Assembly (NCBI GenBank): GCA_013360295.1 | Contig: JABWCL010000006.1 | Span: 95,535-159,534 of the forward strand | Direction of reading: 5' to 3' | Length of the DNA: 64,000 nt | Origin: Ignavibacteriaceae bacterium | GTDB taxonomy: Bacteria; Bacteroidota; Ignavibacteria; Ignavibacteriales; Ignavibacteriaceae | Shown here: positions 55,301 to 62,859 of the stretch, one piece after another | How positions within the stretch are numbered: position 1 is the first letter of the stretch | Layout: each line of letters starts with the position of its first letter | Translations under genes and position numbers: made by a program | Notes under the pieces: model-generated | The model's database searches: none | What the model saw: only the letters and a program-made list of their open reading frames with translations | What the model was told of the DNA's origin: nothing

Positions 55301-58300
55301 ATGGGAATAATGGAACAGTTAACGGAGCAACCTTAACTTCTGATCGGTTCGGAAAACAAAATTCTGCGTATTATTTCAACGGAATTGATGAACCCATACG
55401 AGCATCAAACTCTGCTTCACTTAATCCAAATTATTTGTCAATCGCAGCCTGGGTGTATTACGAAGGGGCGAGTTATAATGGACATATTGTTTCTAAAGGA
55501 TTAGATGAATATGATTTATTTGTAGAAACTTCTGTAGGATCCGGCATAGGCGGACATATAAACAATAATTCAATAAAGTCGAACGTTGTCTTACAGAATA
55601 ATGTTTGGAGATTTCTCTGTTTGGTAAAAAGTAATGACAGCGTTTCCCTTTTTCAAGATGCGATAAAAATCAAATCAATCCCTCTTACGGGAACAATAAT
55701 GTCAAATAGTTTTGATTTATTTATCGGCAGACAACCAGGTGAGTCAAACAGTAAATTTAAAGGGAAAGTCGATGATGTTCGCATTTATAACCGCCCATTA
55801 TCTCAATCAGAAGTAGATTCATTGTATTATGAAGGGGGATATGGTAGCATTTCATACGGGGGTAAAACCTATCATACAATAAATATCGGCACACAAACCT
55901 GGCTTAAAGAAAATCTTGATATCGGCAATATGATAGAGGGAAGCCAGAATGCAAGCAATAACAGTATAATTGAAAAATACTGTTTCGATAACACTCCCGC
56001 AAATTGTGATACTTACGGCGGATTTTATCAGTGGAGTGAAGCAATGCAGTATGCTGCCGGAGAGGGTTCACAGGGTATTTGTCCGTTCGGCTGGCATATA
56101 CCTACACAGGCGGACTTTCAGGTTCTCATTAATTATGTGAATAATAGCTCTAATGCACTTCTATTGAATGCCTCAAATACAAGCGGATTTTCAGCCTATT
56201 TAGCCGGTATGAAAATCTCAAGCGGTGGATTTCAGAATCTCAATTCAGCAGCACATTTTTGGTCTTCTAAAGTAGGTGAACCGGGATATGCTTATGGTAT
56301 GTATCTGTACCAGGATGCAAATATAGGTAGTGGACCAACCATTCAGGGGCACGGATACAACATTCGTTGCATCAAAAATGAAACGCAAAACATTTCGGTT
56401 GTTTCTCCCAACGGCGGTGAAAACAAAGTCGTCGGCACACAGGATACAATTAAATGGACAAGCACCGGCGTAACAAATGTAAAGATAGAACTTACCACTA
56501 ACAACGGAACAAACTGGAGTACAGTTGTTGCAAGTGCACCGGCGAATACAGGGAAATATGTTTGGACAGTGCCAAATACAGTTTCAGCAATTTGCCGGAT
56601 CAGGATAAGTGATGCGGCTAATAGTGCGATTTATGATACAAGCGATGTTAACTTTAAGATCATTCTCCCGGGCGGACTGGTAGCATATTATCCTTTCAAC
56701 GGAAACGCTAATGATGAAAGCGGCAATGGAAATAACGGAACTGTAAACGGGGCGAGTTTGACTGCAGACAGATTTGGTAATGGAAATAAGTCATATAACT
56801 TTACAAATACAAGTGATTACATTCAAGTCGCAGACGGGCCTACTTTTGATTTCACGGCAACCAAGCAATTGTCCGTTGGTGTGTGGGTCAAATTAAATTC
56901 GGCTTCCAATGGTTATGTCATAGATAAATTCGGAACGGGTGGTTCGGAGGATGATGATTTCAGTTGCAATATTTATAATGGCATCATTCAATTTAGTGTT
57001 AACGGGCCCGGGGTTTTCAAAGGAGTAGAGAGCAACACGGTTCTAACCACAGGTAAATGGTACTTTGTTTTATTGAAGTGGGATGGAATTAATGCAAAAC
57101 AGTCAATATATATTAATGGAATCAAGGATGCTGAAATCACTACTCCTGTTTTACAAATAAATAATACAAATACTGCTCTAAGAATCGGGAAACCTGCACA
57201 TCCGGCTTCTTCCATCATTGGACTAATTGATGATATTCGTATTTATAACCGCGCGATAACACAGGATGAAGTTGACTCTTTGTACCGCGAAGGTGGTTAT
57301 AACGCGCCTCCGGCACCGCCGACAAATCTGACTGGCATCTCCCTCGATAAACAGGTACGGCTTGTATGGAATAAATCAGTTGATTCCGATATCAGAAAGT
57401 ATAAAATTTACCGAAGCCTTAACAGCCCGGCAACTATTTTATATGATTCAACCGCGGGCCCGAACGATACGACAAAACTGTTCAGCGGACTAAAGAACGG
57501 CCAGAAATATTATTACGCGGTTAAGGCGGTTGACAGTTCCGGCCAGTTAAGCGATTACAGTAATGAAGTGGCAGTAGCGCCCACGGGACTTATTGCCTGG
57601 TATCCTTTTAACAATAACGCGAACGACACTACTAGCAACTGGACGCCGGGTACCATTAATAACATAAGTTATACATCTGACCGGTTCGGTACAAACGGAA
57701 GGGCGGCGTATATAAACGGTAATGAAAACTCTTACATAAATATCGGCAAGATAGAACTTCTCAGCCAGTTCACGCTTGCCGGATGGGTTAAACTTGATCC
57801 GGCCTCCGGTACGCCGGGTTCCGCGCTATTCTCAAATTCAAATCAGTCAGCGGGCTATGAAGTCCTTCATACCGGAAGCGCGGGAGGTAACAAATGGAAA
57901 CTTACTACCGGTACTGCTTCCAATATTACCGATACAGCACAGTTAATGCCTAACCGGTGGTATTATATCACTGCAACTTACGACGGGATTAATACCGGGA
58001 AGATTTATATCAACGGCCAGTTATCATCTTCTTCAGCAAGCATTACTCCTGTATTACCGAACAGCACCAACACGCTGCTGGGTAAATCGGCTTACAATTC
58101 AAACTACCTGCTTGGCGCGATTGATGATATTCGCATCTACAACCGCCTGCTTACCGCGACGGAAGTTGATTCACTATACCGTGAGCGGGGCTGGACAGGG
58201 AATGACCTTAACCTAGTAAAACCAAACGGCGGAGAAGTAATAGCGGCAGGAAGTGTTTACAATGTAACCTGGACGGCAACCGGAGTTACATCGCTGAAAA

Positions 58301-61300
58301 TCGAGTTCACTTCTGATAACGGATCTGACTGGAATACGGTGGCGGCAAGCGTTAACGCGGCTTCCGGCAGCTACCAGTGGACGGTGCCGGACATAAATTC
58401 AGCTCAGTGCCGTATAAGGATTTCGGATGCAAATAACAGCAGTGTATCTGATTCGAGCAGTACGTTGTTTACAATAAAGAGGATACCCGCGGCGATTTCA
58501 CTCGCGATGCCAGAGAACAACAGCATCAATCTTCCGCTGAATCTTACTTTCAGATGGAACAGGGAAGCAGAAAGTGAAAAATATGAGTTTTTACTCGGTA
58601 CGGATTCTTTGTTCCAGTCGAAGATTATCATTGTTAATGATACGCTGGTCTCGGATACATTCAAAGTGGTTACCGGGGTTCTTAATTATAATACCAAATA
58701 CTATTGGAAGGTTCGCGGAAAGAATATTGCCGGCAAGGGCGTTTATTCACCTGTATGGAACTTCACCACACGGCTCGCGTCCCCGGTGCTGATGCACCCG
58801 GCGGATGATACGGTAAACGTTAAGATAAACCCAACCTTTATCTGGGGCGCGGTAACAGGTGCCGCAGCATATCACCTTCAGGCGGGTACGGATTCGCTGT
58901 TCATTACCGGTTTGGTAATTGATCAGCAGTCGCTCTCTACAAACAGTTATGCTTACTCAGGGCTTGCAAACAATACTGTTTATTACTGGAGAGTTAAGGC
59001 AAAGAACAGTTTGAAAGAAAGCGAGTGGAGCGGAATAAACAATTTCAGAACTATGCTCGCCTCGCCGCAGCTTGTTGCTCCGGGCAATAATACTATAGGT
59101 CAAGAACTGACGATCGTATTTAGCTGGCAGCAGGTTCCCGGCGCTTCGCACTACAGGATAAGGATAGCATCCGATTCATTATTCTCTAATATCCTTTATA
59201 ATGATACTTCCGCTCAATTAAGCAAGACGGTTGGTAATCTCGTGCCGCTTGCGAATCACTACTGGCAGGTAGCGGCTGTAAACCAGTACGGAATGAGCCT
59301 TTATTCACAATTCTATATGTTCAAAACGAAAGGCACGGCAGCGCCTGTACAGCTGGTTCAGCCGGCTGCTAACCAGCTAAACGTTACGATACCTGTGCAG
59401 TTTGTATGGCGTAAGGCGGGTGATATTGTTGTTGAGCGTCCGAAGAGAGGCAATGAAGGGACCTCCGGAAAAGAGGCAATAAATAAATACTGGTTCGAAC
59501 TTACACGCGATACCGTAACGGGTTATGTTAACCGTGATACGCTTCTTACAGAAAATGATACGGTAAAGACAGTGGACACTCTTTCTTATAACACAGTGTA
59601 CTACTGGAGAGTAAAGGCACGGAATGAAGTTGGATGGGGTGTGTTTGGATACTGGAGTAAGTTTACGACCATCTATCCGGTGCCCGGGACTATTTCTCTT
59701 GTTCAGCCCGCGGATTCAGCTTTGAATATTCCTCTCAGTGTCACCCTGTTATGGAGGAAAGAGCAGGCTTCGGATAACTATCACTTGCAGGTATCGGAGC
59801 TGCCCGACTTTAGTTCCCTTATGATTGTAAATGACACAAACCGCGTGGATACTTCCTATCAGTTGAGCGGATTGCAGTATTCGAAGACTTATTACTGGCG
59901 TGTACGCGGTAAGAATATTCGTGGATACGGAAGTTACTCGGCGCGGCGGTTCACAGTTAAACTTGCCACCGTTGTACTGGCGGCACCGGTCAATGATTCA
60001 ACGGTAAATACTCAGATACCGCGGCTTACCTGGTTTAAGGTCACAGGAGCGCAGAATTATCATTTACAGGTTGCAACCGATACGGGTTTCACAACTCCGT
60101 TTATAGATAATCAGAATCTTGCTGATTCGTTTTACACAATGCCGACACTGGTTTACGGGCAGTCATATTACTGGAGAGTAAAGGCACGCAGCGGGCAGAA
60201 CAACGGTGATTTTTCCCAAAGGAGAAAGTTTACTGTATATTACCCGGCTCCGGTCGCTCCTGTGTTAATTGCTCCTGACAGCGGCAGCGTAAATCACCCT
60301 GTACAGAATGTGCTGCTCAGGTGGAACTTTGTTACAGGCACTACTGCTTATCACGTGCAGGTGGCAAAGGATCCTGCTTTTGCTCAGAATCAGATAATTT
60401 ATAACGATTCAACTCTTACCGGCACTCAGCGATTGCTGCCTGTACTGGGGACTTCGACTAAGTACTACTGGCGTGTCCGCGCAAAGAACCAGGGCGGTTG
60501 GGGCAGTTATTCTAATGTCTGGAACTTCAGTACAATCGTTCCTCCTCCTGTTGATCTTAGCGCTGTCAGCAGTAACAAGAAAGTGCGCCTATCCTGGACT
60601 ATGCTCCCGGACAGCAATATAACCGAGTACCGGGTATACAGGAGGGATAACCTGACCGGCTACCAGATGATCGGAAATACAACCACGAAAACATACAAGG
60701 ATACGCCTCTTGTTAACGGCAGAGTATATTTTTACAGGATTCAGGCGGTATCAGTCAGTGGTGCAATAAGCGTACTGAGTGATAGTATACAAGGTTCGCC
60801 ATACAACCGTCCACCTATCGCGGTTATACCAGAACCGGACAAGTATGTGCCGAATGCGGGCGCGTTACTCCTTTATGAATCATCATACAGCAGTTTCGGC
60901 AGCCGCGACCAGGATGAAAACGAAGGCGGCGCGCTTGTCGCAAAACGCTGGTATATTGATAACAAGTACTACAGCGGAGAAGACCTGATCAACTTCAGTG
61001 TTAAACAGGGCACGCATTACATTAAACTTGTGGTTGAAGATAATGACGGCGCGATGGACTCGGTTACGCGCACGGTTAATGTGACCGCGTTTAAGCAGTA
61101 TATGGGGGGGCAGATCTCCGCGGGCCTTTCCAAATTCCAGAACAGGTTCTATGTGTTTGTTAAAGGTGGAACAAATAACGGGTTCTGGGCGCTGGACAGT
61201 ATGGGGAATATAAATCTTGCATATTCGGGCCAGATTGGCGGCGAAGTGCTTTCAACCAGTTCTATTGATACACTCGGCAATATTTATCTCGGATCAACAG

Positions 61301-62535
61301 ACTTTAAGCTGTACGGTTTCAGAAATAATCTGACGCAGCTTTGGCCGGAGTTGAACCTGGGAAGCAGGCTTTCGGCTACGCCTACGATTGATGATGAAGA
61401 TCCTAATAAGAGAATGTATATAGGAGTTGAGTTTAACAGATTCCAGTCCGTTAACAGAGTAACCGGTAATCAGGTGTGGTCTATGGTAACTGACGGAGCT
61501 GTATATACAAGTTCCGTCATTGATACCAGCCGGACAGTGTTATTCTTCACCACTGCAAAGGGAGTTGTATACGGCTTCCTTAATTTCCGGACGATGGATA
61601 CGCTTAATCCTCAGCCCAAGTGGATGTTTAATTTGGGGGATTCCATATCAACATCACCCGCGATTGACAAAGAAGGATACTATTATTTCGGAAGCCGCCG
61701 CGGCAGGCTGTATAAGATTCAGCTTATAAAAGACGGCCCCGGAACAGTAAATAAAGTATGGGATATCTCACTCAATGCCGGAGGCGCGCCGCTGCCGCTT
61801 ATAGCATCACCCGTTATTGATCACTTTGGAAGTGTTTTTATCGGGTCAGTGAACGGCAGGTTCTTTAAGGTAGCCAATAACGGTGAAGTGCTCTGGTCGG
61901 TGCAGACTCAGGGTCCGATTACCACAACAGCTGCCATTTCTTATTCTAATAAGATCTATGTCGGAAACAGCCTGGGTGAAGTATTTGCTTTCGGCACGAA
62001 CGGTGATACTGTTTTGTATTACAAGGATACATCCGCTGTTTGTAATTCAATACTGACTGATTATGGAATGGTTTACTTCGCGAATCTTAATGGCAGGGTA
62101 ATCGCCCTTTTTGACAGTACTGATAATGAAGATAAAATGCTGGGCGGCAGGCCTCAGTGGGGTACGTTCCAGTCGGATAACAGGCGTACCGGCGGTGACA
62201 GGACTATTCTGCGCAACGTGGTATCTGCAAAAGAAGAGCTTGCGGTAATACCTGATGAGTATCTGCTCAAACAGAATTATCCGAATCCGTTCAATCCAAC
62301 AACGACAATAGAGTTCGGTTTGCCGGATGAGAGTTATGTAAAGCTTAAGATATACAACGTTGCAGGCGAGGTGATCGGTGAACTTGTTAACGGATACAAA
62401 TCAGCCGGGTATCATAAGGCCGCGTGGGTAACGCAGCACCTTGCAACGGGAGTATATTTCTACTCACTTGAAGCGACCTCGGCCGATGGCTCGAAGAACT
62501 TTAAGTCAATAAAGAAGATGCTGTATCTGAAGTAA
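49387..62535 (+). CDS. Giant modular T9SS surface protein (LamG/FISUMP/KNH-like/VCBS/FN3/propeller)
   Basis: 4,382 residues from ATG 49387, chosen because MKKTLIFVILFTLNLTAQ is a signal peptide; the frame is open 24 codons further upstream. Modules, in approximate residues: LamG 24-235, 524-770, 1445-1661, 1950-2148, 2427-2635, 2733-2935; FISUMP 238-425, 1667-1853, 2152-2331; KNH-like SPNGGE...W domains 431-523, 771-863, 1352-1442, 1858-1947, 2335-2423, 2940-3030; an FG-GAP/VCBS stretch 872-1236 with DxDxDG calcium loops (DYDNDGDLD, DFNGDGTPD, DYDTDGDWD); FN3-like 1238-1348, 2638-2731 and a tandem set 3037-3805; a PKD-like domain 3807-3900; a PQQ-type propeller 3902-4275; and a type A sorting domain 4287-4382 (YLLKQNYPNPFNPTTTIEF ... 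KKMLYLK). It is probably a cell-surface adhesin or carbohydrate-binding scaffold. Binding partners are not inferable. Confidence 0.92.
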   Translation: MKKTLIFVILFTLNLTAQVLTNGLVGYYPFNGNANDESGNGNNGQVQGALLVLDRFGKSNSAYYFDGVDDIIRISDPSTGILDFSGSPFSISVWVNTTSSTGGIICKAIGANSAGDYGLEVNNQKLKMGVGYGGGIGGVRHSNGNINSGEWMHIVGVFNTYNSINVYVNGILDNGYSYFSSGVMINSSADLIFGKATNGLGNDFYRGRIDDAYIFNRALSQSEITTLYNEYSNALIEHGGKLYPSVKIGKQIWLKGNMNIGVMLNEASDQTNNSIFEKYCYNNDSNNCNVYGGLYKWDEAMQYTTTAGAQGICPTDWHVMNASDYQTLYSYVNGDGNSLKATGQGSGSGAGTNTSGFSGLLAGWYRRSITYPNFNELTYQGMFWTSSEYNASFVNAMALGRTDAGIGLQAQEKYKGYSVRCIKDELSLAMLVLSSPNRNESKIIGSVDTIKWTSTSVTNVTIELTTNNGTDWSTVVASTPASTGSYVWTVPNTPSAQCKIRISDASDAAVTDASDNVFTISLILQNGLIARYDFEGNANELSGAGRFANLNVNNAAFNTSFKKTGDYSVKFTQNSSQQQWLITPGNHSFNIGQGNTITGWFYWDGGDFWGKSSSNNTVNDKGGLVGQGYSGSGNCTDWGSNFWALTVNSTSKRLEFSLHSNGCNYGGRSLTSNTNSVLANNWYWACVTNDGSGNIKLYLNNELVSSGTNFPTSALFERPLEVGSYSNYYYSGSYPDYDRRWFFSGYIDDIRIYDRELTESERAHIYGSALQSISLISPNGGENKLVGAQDTIKWTSSGVTNIKIELTTNNGTSWSTVVASTPASTGSYVWTVPNTPSTQCKIKISDGANSSTNDTSDNIFTITDEPFSLASNFIFPGTENHHFEPSRWGDYDNDGDLDLLYLYDSLNYNYKIIVLRNNNGTFQNINAGLLGYYDGVEAAWIDYDMDGDLDIITTGAIESSGWQHATRLYKNNNGIFTLVNSGLVNMSGNIIWHDFNGDGTPDLMLNGYIGSGWICKLYLNSSGNFTEVSTSLSGASNMDPSWGDYDNDGDDDLLVCGYSYNNIPKNFTKLFRNDAGQLTEVLSPFYNLDGRGRGGFIDYDNDGDLDVLIGGYYYEVGSMDTCHIHLYQNNNGIFTEVSLPTQNGQLGQIIINYVDYDTDGDWDIQLSRRSWVNGNLKNEVKLFKNNTGVFSEVPSGMDNEYYYFVNGDQDNDGDMDVLVSSQSTKFYRNNVIGNNIFQVNTPPSAPSALNQQIIGNEVVLGWNKATDISTPQNTLTYNLRIGTTPGGSQIKSVLALNSGKRLLVDYGNVQFNNSWRLRDLKPGTYYWTVQSIDNSFSGSQFAPEMSFTISASISLLSPNGGENKLVGAQDTIKWTSSGVANVKIELTTNNGTSWTNIVASTPASTGSYVWTVTNPPSTQCKIKISDASNSAIADTSSGTFKIQTQLQYGLIAYYPFNGNANDESGNGYNGTNHGAISAPDRFDNSGKAFSFNGINQYISVPNIPFGDQNTDKSISVWFKLNSTNPNDYVTPLCQAYGAGLDRWAIDISAQEVNVGIVYDGYTNWGTGLVNSQPISIGTEGYHHLVVVGSNNFPANNKLKIYIDGIYKGSISSLNIKGFPIPVTMQQGTYYSGTAYRTGNLDEIKIFNRILSQSEIDSLYYESGYNSVVYGNKTYHAVTIGTQTWLKENLDIGGRIDGAINQTNNSTIEKYCYNNLPANCDVYGGLYQWDEAMQYSITPGAKGICPDGWHLPTLSDYQILAGAANNSSNALKAIGQGTGSGAGTNSTGFSALLAGNRDNGGFFVTLGTHNYLLSSSQQDANNGALVYLYHTDDIISSQYYSKISAVSVRCLKDVQITSSLQLITPNGGENKLVGVQDTIKWTSTGVTNIKIELTTNNGTNWSTVVASTPASTGSYVWTVPNTPSTQCKIKISDAANAAIADTSNGIFKMQSQLQYGLVASYPFNGNANDESGNGNNGTVNGATLTSDRFGKQNSAYYFNGIDEPIRASNSASLNPNYLSIAAWVYYEGASYNGHIVSKGLDEYDLFVETSVGSGIGGHINNNSIKSNVVLQNNVWRFLCLVKSNDSVSLFQDAIKIKSIPLTGTIMSNSFDLFIGRQPGESNSKFKGKVDDVRIYNRPLSQSEVDSLYYEGGYGSISYGGKTYHTINIGTQTWLKENLDIGNMIEGSQNASNNSIIEKYCFDNTPANCDTYGGFYQWSEAMQYAAGEGSQGICPFGWHIPTQADFQVLINYVNNSSNALLLNASNTSGFSAYLAGMKISSGGFQNLNSAAHFWSSKVGEPGYAYGMYLYQDANIGSGPTIQGHGYNIRCIKNETQNISVVSPNGGENKVVGTQDTIKWTSTGVTNVKIELTTNNGTNWSTVVASAPANTGKYVWTVPNTVSAICRIRISDAANSAIYDTSDVNFKIILPGGLVAYYPFNGNANDESGNGNNGTVNGASLTADRFGNGNKSYNFTNTSDYIQVADGPTFDFTATKQLSVGVWVKLNSASNGYVIDKFGTGGSEDDDFSCNIYNGIIQFSVNGPGVFKGVESNTVLTTGKWYFVLLKWDGINAKQSIYINGIKDAEITTPVLQINNTNTALRIGKPAHPASSIIGLIDDIRIYNRAITQDEVDSLYREGGYNAPPAPPTNLTGISLDKQVRLVWNKSVDSDIRKYKIYRSLNSPATILYDSTAGPNDTTKLFSGLKNGQKYYYAVKAVDSSGQLSDYSNEVAVAPTGLIAWYPFNNNANDTTSNWTPGTINNISYTSDRFGTNGRAAYINGNENSYINIGKIELLSQFTLAGWVKLDPASGTPGSALFSNSNQSAGYEVLHTGSAGGNKWKLTTGTASNITDTAQLMPNRWYYITATYDGINTGKIYINGQLSSSSASITPVLPNSTNTLLGKSAYNSNYLLGAIDDIRIYNRLLTATEVDSLYRERGWTGNDLNLVKPNGGEVIAAGSVYNVTWTATGVTSLKIEFTSDNGSDWNTVAASVNAASGSYQWTVPDINSAQCRIRISDANNSSVSDSSSTLFTIKRIPAAISLAMPENNSINLPLNLTFRWNREAESEKYEFLLGTDSLFQSKIIIVNDTLVSDTFKVVTGVLNYNTKYYWKVRGKNIAGKGVYSPVWNFTTRLASPVLMHPADDTVNVKINPTFIWGAVTGAAAYHLQAGTDSLFITGLVIDQQSLSTNSYAYSGLANNTVYYWRVKAKNSLKESEWSGINNFRTMLASPQLVAPGNNTIGQELTIVFSWQQVPGASHYRIRIASDSLFSNILYNDTSAQLSKTVGNLVPLANHYWQVAAVNQYGMSLYSQFYMFKTKGTAAPVQLVQPAANQLNVTIPVQFVWRKAGDIVVERPKRGNEGTSGKEAINKYWFELTRDTVTGYVNRDTLLTENDTVKTVDTLSYNTVYYWRVKARNEVGWGVFGYWSKFTTIYPVPGTISLVQPADSALNIPLSVTLLWRKEQASDNYHLQVSELPDFSSLMIVNDTNRVDTSYQLSGLQYSKTYYWRVRGKNIRGYGSYSARRFTVKLATVVLAAPVNDSTVNTQIPRLTWFKVTGAQNYHLQVATDTGFTTPFIDNQNLADSFYTMPTLVYGQSYYWRVKARSGQNNGDFSQRRKFTVYYPAPVAPVLIAPDSGSVNHPVQNVLLRWNFVTGTTAYHVQVAKDPAFAQNQIIYNDSTLTGTQRLLPVLGTSTKYYWRVRAKNQGGWGSYSNVWNFSTIVPPPVDLSAVSSNKKVRLSWTMLPDSNITEYRVYRRDNLTGYQMIGNTTTKTYKDTPLVNGRVYFYRIQAVSVSGAISVLSDSIQGSPYNRPPIAVIPEPDKYVPNAGALLLYESSYSSFGSRDQDENEGGALVAKRWYIDNKYYSGEDLINFSVKQGTHYIKLVVEDNDGAMDSVTRTVNVTAFKQYMGGQISAGLSKFQNRFYVFVKGGTNNGFWALDSMGNINLAYSGQIGGEVLSTSSIDTLGNIYLGSTDFKLYGFRNNLTQLWPELNLGSRLSATPTIDDEDPNKRMYIGVEFNRFQSVNRVTGNQVWSMVTDGAVYTSSVIDTSRTVLFFTTAKGVVYGFLNFRTMDTLNPQPKWMFNLGDSISTSPAIDKEGYYYFGSRRGRLYKIQLIKDGPGTVNKVWDISLNAGGAPLPLIASPVIDHFGSVFIGSVNGRFFKVANNGEVLWSVQTQGPITTTAAISYSNKIYVGNSLGEVFAFGTNGDTVLYYKDTSAVCNSILTDYGMVYFANLNGRVIALFDSTDNEDKMLGGRPQWGTFQSDNRRTGGDRTILRNVVSAKEELAVIPDEYLLKQNYPNPFNPTTTIEFGLPDESYVKLKIYNVAGEVIGELVNGYKSAGYHKAAWVTQHLATGVYFYSLEATSADGSKNFKSIKKMLYLK
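51721..56610 (+). repeat. Near-identical KNH-type DNA cassettes inside the giant gene
   Basis: The segments 51721-51925, 53461-53660, 54979-55180 and 56411-56610 (and a shorter form at 50729-50890) share long runs at DNA level, such as AACGGCGG, GAAAACAAA, CAGGATAC, ATTAAATGGAC and GGAAGTTATGT, at the same offsets. They encode ENKLVG.QDTIKW and PASTGSYVWTVPNT. The LamG opening GNANDESGNG is likewise repeated at about 49479, 53760, 55276 and 56701. Confidence 0.8.
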
Positions 62536-62824
62536 AATTATAGGGCGACTTGATATGTCGCCCGATGACAGGAGGCGAGGGGTGAAGTTATGAATCTGAC
62601 AAGATGAGTGCCGGTTTAAGTAGTCAGTTTCGATAACCCCTCGCTTCGATATCCTCCGGCACTCAGCGCGGCGCCCAGCCTCCCACTTCGTCCCGATGAA
62701 TCGGGATCAGTGCACCGCCTTCCCCCTGTGGGGCAGGTGTAAAAAGGGGAGGAGATGTTATGGAAAATTCCAGCCATTACCCGGGGGATTTTCAATTTGC
62801 GCAGAATATTTTTTCTAACTACTA
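62536..62824. other. GC-rich structured intergenic region with interleaved inverted repeats
   Basis: No gene seen. GGGCGAC-N7-GTCGCCC (62543-62563) is a hairpin after the giant gene, without a T-run. GCGAGGGGT (62575-62583) pairs with ACCCCTCGC (62636-62644), and TGAGTGCCGG (62605-62614) pairs with CCGGCACTCA (62656-62665). The two stems interleave as A-B-A'-B', a pseudoknot topology. TCCCGAT-GA-ATCGGGA (62691-62706) is another hairpin. Could be a structured RNA or remnants of palindromic elements. Confidence 0.5.
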
Positions 62825-62859
62825 AATTCTTAATTCTTAATTTTTAATTCTTAATTTGA
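62825..62859 (-). repeat. Heptad array over the portal gene 3' end
   Basis: Five 7-base units AATTCTT, AATTCTT, AATTTTT, AATTCTT, AATTTGA, reading RAATTAA on the minus strand. The portal stop codon (62853-62851) is inside. No inverted partner lies near the giant gene. Confidence 0.8.

Noticed and set aside
27747..56380. Diversity-generating retroelement (bAvd-like protein with FISUMP targets)
   Set aside because: No reverse transcriptase, template repeat or adenine-biased variable region was found, and the FISUMP modules are internal. The four-helix-bundle gene is 22 kb away from them.
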